From NCBI GenBank assembly GCA_905201175.1, contig CAJKNC010000096.1, positions 1 through 5,726 of the forward strand: a stretch of 5,726 bases of DNA, in the 5' to 3' direction. The translations under genes and the position numbers were made by a program. The notes beneath the pieces were generated by a model. It was not told where the DNA came from, made no database searches, and was given only the letters and a program-made list of their open reading frames with translations. The stretch comes from an uncultured Succinatimonas sp. Lineage in GTDB: Bacteria > Pseudomonadota > Gammaproteobacteria > Enterobacterales > Succinivibrionaceae. Shown here one piece after another: positions 1-5,692 of this stretch (positions are counted from its first letter, which is position 1; each line of letters opens with the position of its first letter).

Positions 1-137
1 TGTTGGCGAAGTCCACGTTGATGAGCTTCACGGCGGGCTTCAAGCTGGCAGCCGGCATCGCTGGAGAGCTGGGAGCGCCCTACTCCTTCGATGTCGACGA
101 GGAAGAAAAAGCAAAGGAGATGATCACGAATGGCTAA
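1..137 (+). CDS. C-terminal fragment of an unidentified small protein, partial at left edge
   Basis: An open frame (codons starting at position 3) runs in from the left edge and stops at TAA 135-137. The visible 44 residues include the hydrophobic stretch FTAGFKLAAGIAGELG and an acidic segment DVDEEEK, ending in MITNG. The stop overlaps the first 8 bases of the integrase gene, so the two are probably cotranscribed and translationally coupled. I do not recognise the protein. The FxxGFKL pattern is loosely reminiscent of the short DUF6809-type proteins of Firmicute mobile elements, but that is a guess from a few residues. Its position directly before an integrase suggests an accessory gene of the same element. 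No signal peptide or domain boundary can be judged because the start is missing. The reading frame is supported mainly by its clean, GC-rich coding appearance and by the overlapping junction. Confidence 0.55.
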   Translation, partial: LAKSTLMSFTAGFKLAAGIAGELGAPYSFDVDEEEKAKEMITNG

Positions 138-1284
138 AAAACGCGCCAACGGCGAGGGCAACATTCGCAAGCGCGCAGACGGTCGCTGGGAGGGTCGCTA
201 CACAGCGGGCTACCACCCCGAAACCGGAAAGCGCATCATCAAAAACGTGCTGGGTAAGACGCAGGCGGAATGCAAGGCGAAGCTCAGTGCCGCAATGGAG
301 GCTAGCAGAGGAATCGATGTCAGCCGCGCTGATGAGTACACGGTAGCAACTTGGCTGCGTAGCTGGTATGAGCTCTACGCAAAACCGAATATCCGCATCT
401 CAACAGCAAACCGCTATCAACTGATGGTCGAGCAATACACGATTCCCCGCATCGGCAGCATCAAGCTGACAAAGTTGACTGCCCATGACTTACAAAAGCT
501 CTACAAAGAGCTGATGGAAAACGGTCGCATCGACCGCAAGAGCGGTCATGGCAATCCAGGGCTCAGCAGCACCACGGTTCGGAGTCTGCATCTCATGCTG
601 CACAGTGCCTTGGAACGGGCGGTCAAGGAACGCCTGATCCTACGCAATCCGACCGAGGACTGCATCGCGCCGAAAGTACAAAAAATCGAAATGCAGATCC
701 TTCCGCCTGAGCACATCAAGGACTATCTCGAGGCTGCTGACAGGAGAGGACTGCTCCCGATGTTCTATCTGGAATTGGTCACGGGCTTGCGGAAGGGCGA
801 GATTACGGCGCTTCTCTGGAGCGACCTCGACGCAAAGAACAAAACCATCTCCGTCAGCAAGCAATATGTCAAAAATCCCAATGGCGAACTGACGCTGTCC
901 CGTCCCAAAACGGAGACTTCGGTCAGAAAAGTATCTATCCCGCAGGATGCCGTAGACCTGCTGATAGCGGAACACGGCAAGCATCCCGAGAATCCCTACA
1001 TGTTCCCCTCGCCGGCAACCGGTGAGATGTACTACCCAGACTCCGTCGTAAATCTGCACAAGAAAATCCTGAAGGACGCCGGGCTGCCGCACATCAGATT
1101 TCACGACCTCAGACACACCTTCGCAACGCTGGCACTGCAAAATGGGGTGGACGTCAAAACCGTCAGCAGTATGCTCGGCCACTATGACGCTGGATTCACA
1201 CTCCGCACCTACACCCACGCTACGAGGCAGAAGCAGGACGAAGCCGCACAAACGATGGGCAGCTTCATGGCGCAAGTGATGTAA
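130..1284 (+). CDS. Tyrosine recombinase / phage-type integrase
   Basis: This 384-residue protein is a complete site-specific tyrosine recombinase that would integrate and excise the element it belongs to. Residues 8-55 look like the N-terminal arm-site DNA-binding domain (GNIRKRADGRWEGRY, then an ETGKR turn). Residues 70-130 form the SAM-like core-binding domain, and 190-370 the catalytic domain. All catalytic residues are visible: Arg221 (TGLRKGE), Lys260 (SRPKTE), His325 and Arg328 (HDLRHT), His351 (LGH) and nucleophile Tyr361 (RTYTHA). Length is normal for Tn916- or phage-type integrases. The start is supported by AAAGGAG at 113-119, 10 nt upstream, and by overlap with the preceding gene. 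The gene is much richer in GC than the DNA right of position 1800, which fits transfer. It points toward the tRNA-Thr 3' end, the likely attachment site. Element type (phage, ICE or satellite) cannot be told from here. Confidence 0.95.
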   Translation: MAKKRANGEGNIRKRADGRWEGRYTAGYHPETGKRIIKNVLGKTQAECKAKLSAAMEASRGIDVSRADEYTVATWLRSWYELYAKPNIRISTANRYQLMVEQYTIPRIGSIKLTKLTAHDLQKLYKELMENGRIDRKSGHGNPGLSSTTVRSLHLMLHSALERAVKERLILRNPTEDCIAPKVQKIEMQILPPEHIKDYLEAADRRGLLPMFYLELVTGLRKGEITALLWSDLDAKNKTISVSKQYVKNPNGELTLSRPKTETSVRKVSIPQDAVDLLIAEHGKHPENPYMFPSPATGEMYYPDSVVNLHKKILKDAGLPHIRFHDLRHTFATLALQNGVDVKTVSSMLGHYDAGFTLRTYTHATRQKQDEAAQTMGSFMAQVM

Positions 1285-1303
1285 GCAGAAAAAGGATGCG
1301 AAA

Positions 1304-1336
1304 TACCGGAGAGGGGGCAAAACCTCCTCTCCGGTA
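1304..1336 (+). terminator. Strong hairpin after the integrase, possible terminator
   Basis: A 14-bp stem (1304-1317 with 1323-1336, one G-U pair) closes a CAAAA loop, starting 19 nt after the integrase stop. The stem is very GC-rich. It is followed by CTCTTTG rather than a real T tract, so intrinsic termination may be inefficient; it may instead protect the integrase mRNA 3' end or limit convergent transcription between int and the tRNA operon. Confidence 0.6.
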
Positions 1337-1364
1337 CTCTTTGAACCTATCCGCACATTTTCGC

Positions 1365-1414
1365 GTGTGGGTCACGGTGTGGGTCAGGCGGTTGACCCAC
1401 ATTTTGACCCACAC
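1365..1414. repeat. Four-copy 10-bp repeat in a 50-bp dyad, probable integrase arm-type sites
   Basis: GTGTGGGTCA occurs at 1365-1374 and 1377-1386. Its reverse complement occurs at 1405-1414 exactly and at 1393-1402 with one mismatch. Spacing is exactly 12 bp within each pair, and both pairs are symmetric about the same centre (1389.5). The array lies between the integrase stop and the tRNA-Thr 3' end, where arm-type binding sites of tRNA-targeting integrases are expected; that role is inferred from position and from the arm-binding domain of the integrase. As RNA the region could also form a long hairpin. Confidence 0.75.
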
Positions 1415-1435
1415 CATTTTCAGCGTTTTTGCAAC

Positions 1436-1471
1436 AAAAAAGCACCGAAAACCGAAGTTTTCGATGCTTTT
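1436..1471 (-). terminator. Rho-independent terminator of the tRNA operon
   Basis: Read on the minus strand, a 15-bp stem (1471-1457 with 1452-1438, one G-U pair) is capped by a UUCG tetraloop closed by C-G. It ends in a run of six T residues (1441-1436). The stem begins at the base immediately after the CCA end of tRNA-Thr, with no spacer. It ends the Trp-Asp-Thr transcript and faces the integrase gene. Confidence 0.88.
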
Positions 1472-1547
<76 letters not shown>

Positions 1548-1550
1548 AAA

Positions 1551-1627
1551 TGGCGACCAGGAAGGGGTTCGAACCCTCGACCTCCGGCGTGACAGGCCGG
1601 CGTTCTAACCAGCTGAACTACCTGGCC
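1551..1627 (-). tRNA. tRNA-Asp (anticodon GTC)
   Basis: The 77-nt cloverleaf is complete on the minus strand. The acceptor GGCCAGG pairs with CCTGGTC (one G-U pair), with the Asp-type discriminator G and encoded CCA. The anticodon stem CCGGC/GCCGG encloses loop CTGTCAC (anticodon GTC), and the T arm contains GTTCGAAC. A promoter lies about 35 nt upstream, and tRNA-Thr follows after AAA. The acceptor stem differs from the GGAGCGG type usual in enteric gammaproteobacteria, which bears on the host question. Confidence 0.97.
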
Positions 1628-1661
1628 ATTTACTAAGGCGTTCTAATCAAAGAACAAATTT

Positions 1662-1690
1662 ATTATAACATTTACAAGCGGACTTGTAAA
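1662..1690 (-). promoter_or_regulatory. Sigma-70 promoter of the tRNA-Asp/tRNA-Thr genes
   Basis: On the minus strand, TTTACA (1690-1685) and a perfect TATAAT (1667-1662) are separated by exactly 17 bp. The upstream context AAAAATACTT also precedes the -35 box of the tRNA-Trp promoter, so both look like the same tRNA promoter class. Transcription would start near 1655, about 28 nt before tRNA-Asp. Confidence 0.82.
1671..1690. repeat. 8-bp inverted repeat inside the tRNA-Asp promoter
   Basis: TTTACAAG (1671-1678) and CTTGTAAA (1683-1690) form a perfect inverted repeat around CGGA. On the minus strand it begins at the first base of the -35 hexamer and covers most of the spacer. It could be an operator. 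On the plus strand it is followed by GTATTTTTTA and could act as a weak terminator. It may also be a chance by-product of promoter sequence. Confidence 0.6.
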
Positions 1691-1700
1691 GTATTTTTTA

Positions 1701-1776
1701 TGGCAGGGGCAGAAAGACTCGAACTCTCAACCGTCGGTTTTGGAGACCGCTGTTCTACCATTAGAACTATGCCCCT
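1701..1776 (-). tRNA. tRNA-Trp (anticodon CCA)
   Basis: The 76-nt cloverleaf is complete on the minus strand. The acceptor AGGGGCA pairs with TGCCCCT, with discriminator G and encoded CCA. The D arm is AGTTCTAATGGTAGAAC, the anticodon stem GCGGT/ACCGA (one mismatch at its top pair) encloses CTCCAAA (anticodon CCA), and the T arm contains GTTCGAGT. It is first in the cluster and has its own promoter. A 73-nt AT-rich gap with a second promoter separates it from tRNA-Asp, and no clear terminator lies between, so read-through into Asp-Thr is likely. The AGGGGCATAG start matches the common Firmicutes form; E. coli has AGGGGCGTAG. Confidence 0.97.
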
Positions 1777-1791
1777 GCAAAATGCTGAATT

Positions 1792-1819
1792 ATTATGTCA
1801 TAAAAAATAAAATTGTCAA
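1792..1819 (-). promoter_or_regulatory. Sigma-70 promoter of tRNA-Trp
   Basis: On the minus strand a perfect TTGACA (1819-1814) and CATAAT (1797-1792) are separated by 16 bp. The promoter sits 15 nt before the first base of the tRNA-Trp gene. It shares AAAAATACTT directly upstream of the -35 box with the tRNA-Asp promoter. Confidence 0.82.
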
Positions 1820-1949
1820 GTATTTTTCATTAAATTAAAAATTGATGTTTCTAAGATTTTTGCCTTTTTATAAATTATTCAATGTAATAATGACAATCTT
1901 TTCATTATCTTTATAAAAATTGTTTATAATCAATATGTTATAAAAATAA
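1820..1949. other. AT-rich spacer between the divergent tRNA cluster and pyrBI
   Basis: No convincing gene or RNA is seen. The stretch is very AT-rich and contains several chance-level -10-like hexamers (for example TATAAT at 1925-1930 without a good -35 box). It also holds an inverted repeat, TTTATAA (1923-1929) and TTATAAA (1938-1944). Upstream elements for either divergent promoter could lie here, but none is distinctive. Confidence 0.5.
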
Positions 1950-1978
1950 ATGCCAATTTTTTTTGATTAGTGTATAAT
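1950..1978 (+). promoter_or_regulatory. Likely pyrBI promoter
   Basis: A perfect TATAAT (1973-1978) is preceded by ATGCCA (1950-1955, four of six matches to TTGACA) at 17-bp spacing. Transcription would start near 1984-1986, giving a leader of about 90 nt before pyrB. The -35 box is weak; the T-rich spacer and AT-rich upstream DNA may compensate. Confidence 0.68.
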
Positions 1979-1982
1979 TTAA

Positions 1983-2073
1983 TTTTCAGGAACAGCGTAA
2001 AAACGCAAACGCTCCTGAAAACAGCGTAGCGTCCCGTTCCAACTGTTAAACTTTCAGTGACAAGGGACAACAT
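1983..2073 (+). promoter_or_regulatory. Structured pyrBI mRNA leader
   Basis: Right at the expected 5' end, TTTTCAGGA (1983-1991) pairs perfectly with TCCTGAAAA (2013-2021). The stem can extend through GCGT (1995-1998) and ACGC (2009-2012) after a 3-nt bulge. Downstream, GTCCC (2031-2035) can pair with GGGAC (2064-2068), enclosing ACTG/CAGT (2042-2045/2055-2058). This would cover the pyrB ribosome-binding site AAGGGA (2062-2067). AACAGCGTA is repeated at 1991-1999 and 2020-2028. There is no ATG-started leader peptide and no hairpin followed by a T tract, so this is not the E. coli pyrL-type attenuator. A regulatory function is inferred from structure only. Confidence 0.5.
2003..2018 (+). promoter_or_regulatory. 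Possible PurR-box-like operator in the pyrBI leader
   Basis: ACGCAAACGCTCCTGA matches the left half and centre of the E. coli PurR consensus (ANGCAANCGNTTNCNT): 8 of the 11 fixed positions agree, and the right half is poor. In E. coli PurR also touches pyrimidine genes such as pyrC, pyrD and carAB. The match may be accidental, because the same bases form part of the leader hairpin. Confidence 0.25.
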
Positions 2074-2997
2074 ATGACAAATCCTCTCTTCCAGAAAGAT
2101 ATCATCTCTATTTCTGAATTCACAAAAGACCATATTGAACTGGTACTCAAAACTGCTCGTGAACTCAAAGCTAATCCGAGAAATGATTTATTAAAAGACA
2201 AGCTTATCGGCGTTACCTTTTTTGAAGGCTCGACTCGTACAAGATTGTCCTTTGAAACCGCAATTCAGCGCTTAGGCGGCCGTGTTATTGGTTTCTCTGA
2301 CGCATCTAATACCTCTTTAGGTAAAAAAGGTGAAACCTTTGTAGATTCCATGCGCATCATTACCTCATATACTGATGCCCTAGTCATTCGCCATCATCGT
2401 GAAGGTGCAGCTCGTTTAGCCGCAGATATCTCCCCTGTTCCAGTTATAAATGCAGGTGACGGTGCAAATCAGCATCCATCTCAGACCATGCTGGATTTAT
2501 TTAGCATTTATGAGACGCAAGGCCGTTTAGAAGAAATAAGCATTGCCTTTGTTGGAGATCTAAAATATGGCCGCACTGTTCACTCCTTAGCTGAAGCATT
2601 ATCCTTATATAACGCTAGAATTTACTTTGTTTCTCCTGAATCTCTGGCAATGCCTGAATATATTCTCAAAGATCTCGATGCTCATGGAATTAAATATTCC
2701 ATTCATGATACTCTCGAGGAAGTGATGCCTAAAGTTGATATTCTATATATGACCCGCGTGCAAAAAGAGCGTTTCGATGAAACTGAATATCAGCATTTAA
2801 AATCAAAATTTATCCTTACTCCTGAAATCTTAGTAGATGCTCGTGAGAACATGAAGATCCTACATCCTTTACCTCGTATAGATGAGATTGTTTCAAGCGT
2901 GGATGCAAGCCCGCATGCTTATTACTTCAAACAGGCAGCTAACGGCGTTTATGCTCGCGAAGCTCTTTTAGCCTTAGTTTTAAACAAGGAGATCTAA
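2074..2997 (+). CDS. pyrB: Aspartate carbamoyltransferase, catalytic subunit
   Basis: PyrB condenses carbamoyl phosphate with L-aspartate to N-carbamoyl-aspartate, the committed step of pyrimidine synthesis, in the cytoplasm. The 307 residues cover the family's full length (E. coli, about 311). The carbamoyl-phosphate domain is residues 1-140 and the aspartate domain about 150-290. Visible active-site elements are STRT (53-56), the mobile-loop lysine in LGKKGET (Lys85), Arg106, His134 and Gln137 in NQHPSQT, Arg167 in KYGRTVHS, Arg228 and Gln230 in TRVQ, and HPLPR (264-268). The sequence follows the E. coli enzyme nearly throughout, with two single-residue deletions, unlike the clostridial EPSTRTR/SSSxSKGES type. 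Start ATG follows AAGGGA (2062-2067) at 6 nt. pyrI follows after a single base, so the two chains are made from one mRNA, as expected for the class B c6r6 holoenzyme. Oddity: Gly52 in EGSTRT where Ala or Pro is usual. Confidence 0.98.
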   Translation: MTNPLFQKDIISISEFTKDHIELVLKTARELKANPRNDLLKDKLIGVTFFEGSTRTRLSFETAIQRLGGRVIGFSDASNTSLGKKGETFVDSMRIITSYTDALVIRHHREGAARLAADISPVPVINAGDGANQHPSQTMLDLFSIYETQGRLEEISIAFVGDLKYGRTVHSLAEALSLYNARIYFVSPESLAMPEYILKDLDAHGIKYSIHDTLEEVMPKVDILYMTRVQKERFDETEYQHLKSKFILTPEILVDARENMKILHPLPRIDEIVSSVDASPHAYYFKQAANGVYAREALLALVLNKEI

Positions 2998-2998
2998 T

Positions 2999-3490
2999 AT
3001 GTCCGTATCTACCGAAAATAAAGATAAGCTCATGGTTGAAGCAATTGCTAACGGTACTGTAATCGATCATATTGCTCCAGGACAGGCTATCAACATTTTA
3101 CGCATGTTTAAGTTTTTAAGCCGCAACAATCAATTAACCGTAGGCTTTAACTTACGTTCTGGAGATATGGGCAAAAAAGACATTATTAAAATCTCCAACG
3201 TAGTTTTTTCCCCGTCTGAAACTGAACAGCTGGCTATTTTAGCTCCAAATGCTACTATCAATCAGATTGAAAACTACAAGGTTGTTGATAAGTATAAATT
3301 ACGTTTACCGCGCGAAACTGTAGGCGTATTTGCTTGTCCAAACAGCAACTGCATCACTAATGTTGAAAAGGATGCCACTCCGCGCTTTAAGATTTCTAAG
3401 GAAGGCGATGTAGTTATGATGCGCTGCCATTACTGCGAAAAGGTATTTGAGCGCGACATTGTCTTAAAGCACAATGGCTTAGAGTCCTAA
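2999..3490 (+). CDS. pyrI: Aspartate carbamoyltransferase, regulatory subunit
   Basis: PyrI is the non-catalytic regulatory chain that binds CTP, UTP and ATP and tunes the PyrB trimers in the dodecameric enzyme. The 163 residues comprise an N-terminal nucleotide-binding domain (about 8-104) and a C-terminal zinc domain (about 105-157). The four zinc ligands are present as CPNSNC (Cys113, Cys118) and CHYC (Cys143, Cys146). Counterparts of the E. coli allosteric residues Asp19, His20, Lys60 and Lys94 are conserved as Asp23, His24, Lys64 and Lys98, so feedback control by nucleotides is probably retained. The protein has a slightly longer N-terminus and a short C-terminal extension (KHNGLES) compared with E. 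coli PyrI. Its ATG lies 1 nt after the pyrB stop, with a strong AAGGAG (2986-2991) inside the end of pyrB, 7 nt upstream, so translation is coupled. A palindromic terminator follows 39 nt after the stop. Confidence 0.98.
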   Translation: MSVSTENKDKLMVEAIANGTVIDHIAPGQAINILRMFKFLSRNNQLTVGFNLRSGDMGKKDIIKISNVVFSPSETEQLAILAPNATINQIENYKVVDKYKLRLPRETVGVFACPNSNCITNVEKDATPRFKISKEGDVVMMRCHYCEKVFERDIVLKHNGLES

Positions 3491-3514
3491 ATCAGCTTTT
3501 AGGTTAATATAAAA

Positions 3515-3532
3515 TTTATTAAATTTAATAAA
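3515..3532. repeat. AT-only palindrome preceding the pyrI terminator
   Basis: TTTATTAAATTTAATAAA is a perfect 18-bp palindrome that shares its last three bases with the terminator stem starting at 3530. In the transcript the two hairpins would compete only at their edges. It lacks G and C and is probably a product of AT-rich composition. Confidence 0.35.
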
Positions 3533-3554
3533 AGGCGTCAATTGACGCCTTTTT
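3530..3554. terminator. Bidirectional rho-independent terminator between pyrI and the convergent DUF262 gene
   Basis: Perfect 10-bp arms AAAAGGCGTC (3530-3539) and GACGCCTTTT (3544-3553) flank AATT. The hairpin has a GC-rich core and an A tract on one side and a T tract on the other, so it works in both directions: after pyrBI on the plus strand and after the DUF262 gene on the minus strand. Confidence 0.92.
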
Positions 3555-3591
3555 AATATCTAAATGAACTAAGAAAAATAATTTTTATACT

Positions 3592-3613
3592 TTTATCTAA
3601 TTAAATAGATAAA
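3592..3613. repeat. Inverted repeat just downstream of the DUF262 gene
   Basis: TTTATCTA (3592-3599) and TAGATAAA (3606-3613) form a perfect 8-bp inverted repeat with a 6-nt loop, 9 nt beyond the DUF262 gene stop. There is little GC and no proper T tract on either strand. It may be a weak 3' hairpin for the minus-strand gene, with the stronger terminator further on. Confidence 0.4.
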
Positions 3614-3622
3614 CTTGAAATT

Positions 3623-5692
3623 TTATTCTTCTGCTTGCTTATTATAAGATTGATTAATCAAGTACATTATATCATCTATCTCTGAAACATTATCAAAAAA
3701 TACCTCAACATCTCCATTGCCCCATCTACCAAGATTAGAAATATCTTTACACAAATTCTTTGGATCATGAATTTCAGAAAACTTCATATTTAAAGAAAGT
3801 CGCAACCTTTGCTTCTGTATTACAATATCTACAAAATTTGTATCTAACTTATAAGCAATATACAATTTCTTAAAATCACGTTTAATATTTGGAGATAAAT
3901 TACAAATTCTCTTATCAATTATATCGAAAAGTGTTCTAGTAAATGTATTAATTTCATATGAATCAATCGTATACTTTGATGATGGATCCTCTTCCTTTTC
4001 ATATAAAGAAAGTTCTGCTTCAGAAATCTTTGGATATTGCCATATCTGTTTTGCTTTTTGAGCTAATAATCTTGCTCGTTCCCTTATGAGTTGTTCATTC
4101 CACTCCGTCTGTTTTACTAAGTAAGCATTAAGACGCAAAGCACTCTCTTTAAAGCCTCCTGCCATTTCCATCTTGATCATAAAAGGATTATCACTCATTT
4201 CAGAATTGTAAGCAGTAAGTGTCAAATTTCCAATAGTATGCAAATAGTTTTTTTGAATATCACGCCAATTTGCTCCTAGCATTTTCTTCCACTCATCTCG
4301 TAAATTATTATTTTGAGGTAAAATATGTTCGATTGTATAATTTTCAATTATGATTGGAGCCTTATTTTCATAATTCTCAAGATGACTTAAAATAAAATTA
4401 CGTAATCGCATATTATAAATATCACGAGAAACAAATGATTTCTCAAATTTTTCATCATCGGGAAATTGCTTATAATCATCACGAAGTACAAAAAAAGCTT
4501 TTATGGAATTTACATAATCATGCAATTTAATCCTATTACGTAGTGTGGCGAAAGTTTTATTCAATGAATTTGTTGGAATATCGCAAACATTTCTGCGTAA
4601 TACATAACTAATGCATATCTTAATAATCTCAATGAGATTTCCTTCGGAAATAATTCCATTAGCACAATCATTATGTACCCTAAGCAAGAAAGGGAACGAA
4701 ACCTCCATACGAAGATCTCTAATATCATAATATAGATCTTTCAAAACCGTGTTATTACATCTACAAAATAACATGTTTGTGTAATATTTAGCATAATTTA
4801 ATAGGTCATTACACAGCTCTCTAATTGTAGAAAATTCGCAATTTAACTGATACACTTTAAAAACTTCATATACACGATCAATTTTAGGAATCTGTGTAGT
4901 CTTCATCGTCAAATAGTCACGAAAAAATCGATCCATAACAAGATCTTGTTTTTCATAATCAAAAAGCAACTCCATAGGTCGCCAAATATGTTCATATATA
5001 TATAATTGTTCTGATGGCTCCAATCCCATAAGGACATAATTTCTAATAAGATCTGACTCTGATAATTCTTTTCCTGTAGAATTAAGACTTTCAAAAATAG
5101 CCTGTGCATCGTCAACATTACGATCTAATGTAATATTAACAATTTGAAGTTTACCAATAGCCTCATAAACATCCTTAGGCTGAAGTTCCATCCCTGAAAT
5201 TTTGCTAACAAAAAAATTATAATTCAACAAAACGCGAGAATTAGCCGAATTATTTATTGGTTTCTTTTCAATAAGACTAATAAGTATATTGCAGTCTGTT
5301 TCTGTAAGAAGAAGCTTATATCTTTCATTTCCTATTTCATATTCATTCTTTAGAAGCATATTATCTATACGGCGGGAATTGATGGTGCTATCTTCTGGAT
5401 GTTCATCTGCGTAATCTCTAAGAGCGATCATAAGCAAGCTTAACGTAGTCAAACGTTGCTGGCCATCAATAATCATATATTTCTGTACACCTGTAGGCAT
5501 GGCTTTTTCAGCAATATTCACAATAGATCCAACAAAATGCCCATCCTTATTCTTTTTCTGCATGTCCACAATATCATTCCATAAGCGATTACATTGCTCT
5601 TTTTCCCAGCTATAATATCTCTGGTATACAGGAATAATAAATTGTTTATTTCCATTCAAAATAGAATAAATATTTCCTTTTGTAGCATCCAT
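3623..5692 (-). CDS. Single-chain GmrSD-type protein (DUF262-DUF1524 with DUF5655-like C-terminus), probable type IV restriction / anti-phage factor
   Basis: This 689-residue cytoplasmic protein has three recognisable parts. Residues 1-220 form the DUF262 (GmrS-like, ParB-fold nucleotide-binding) region, with FIIPVYQRYYSW (18-29), the signature IIDGQQRLTTL (74-84) and ESLNSTGKELSESDLIRN (201-218). Residues about 420-545 form the DUF1524 (GmrD-like, HNH-type nuclease) region, with YTIEHILPQN (Glu455, His456), GNLTL (488-492) and NSEMSDNPF (496-504). Residues about 575-685 resemble DUF5655 (KLYIAYK, RLRLSLNMK, GRWGNGDVEV). Relatives include GmrSD, BrxU and SspE, which use nucleotide-stimulated cleavage against modified phage DNA. 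That function is inferred here, and the target is unknown. Both signature motifs are intact, so the protein is probably active. The start follows GGAG (5706-5703) at 10 nt and places the PVYQR motif at the expected distance. The gene is strongly AT-rich, stands alone in the window and converges on pyrBI, which is consistent with an acquired defence gene. Confidence 0.9.
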   Translation of the reverse strand: MDATKGNIYSILNGNKQFIIPVYQRYYSWEKEQCNRLWNDIVDMQKKNKDGHFVGSIVNIAEKAMPTGVQKYMIIDGQQRLTTLSLLMIALRDYADEHPEDSTINSRRIDNMLLKNEYEIGNERYKLLLTETDCNILISLIEKKPINNSANSRVLLNYNFFVSKISGMELQPKDVYEAIGKLQIVNITLDRNVDDAQAIFESLNSTGKELSESDLIRNYVLMGLEPSEQLYIYEHIWRPMELLFDYEKQDLVMDRFFRDYLTMKTTQIPKIDRVYEVFKVYQLNCEFSTIRELCNDLLNYAKYYTNMLFCRCNNTVLKDLYYDIRDLRMEVSFPFLLRVHNDCANGIISEGNLIEIIKICISYVLRRNVCDIPTNSLNKTFATLRNRIKLHDYVNSIKAFFVLRDDYKQFPDDEKFEKSFVSRDIYNMRLRNFILSHLENYENKAPIIIENYTIEHILPQNNNLRDEWKKMLGANWRDIQKNYLHTIGNLTLTAYNSEMSDNPFMIKMEMAGGFKESALRLNAYLVKQTEWNEQLIRERARLLAQKAKQIWQYPKISEAELSLYEKEEDPSSKYTIDSYEINTFTRTLFDIIDKRICNLSPNIKRDFKKLYIAYKLDTNFVDIVIQKQRLRLSLNMKFSEIHDPKNLCKDISNLGRWGNGDVEVFFDNVSEIDDIMYLINQSYNKQAEE

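Noticed and set aside
640..1356. Long open frame on the minus strand antisense to the integrase (also a shorter one at 765-980)
   Set aside because: They lie wholly or mostly inside a clear integrase gene with all catalytic residues, and their translations show no domain. They arise from the codon bias of the GC-rich plus-strand gene.
1365..1414. CRISPR array
   Set aside because: The repeats are 10 bp, partly inverted, and separated by 2-6 bp, so there are no spacers.
1671..1700. Hairpin with T run on the plus strand as a true terminator
   Set aside because: The stem is AT-rich, no plus-strand gene ends upstream of it, and it coincides with a good minus-strand tRNA promoter.
1820..1949. Promoter-like TATAAT and AT-rich inverted repeats in the spacer
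   Set aside because: No matching -35 box at suitable spacing; such motifs occur by chance in DNA this AT-rich.
1973..1990. UTP-sensitive reiterative start as at E. coli pyrBI (AATTTT after the -10 box)
   Set aside because: AATTTT starts at 1981, only 2 bases after TATAAT, too close for normal start-site choice; the expected start lies within or after the T run.
1930..2133. 67-codon open frame on the minus strand over the pyrBI promoter
   Set aside because: It overlaps the pyrBI promoter, leader and pyrB start, has no recognisable domain, and its composition follows the AT-rich spacer.
4909..5118. 69-codon minus-strand frame inside the DUF262 gene
   Set aside because: It is a frame-shifted shadow of the DUF262 coding sequence.
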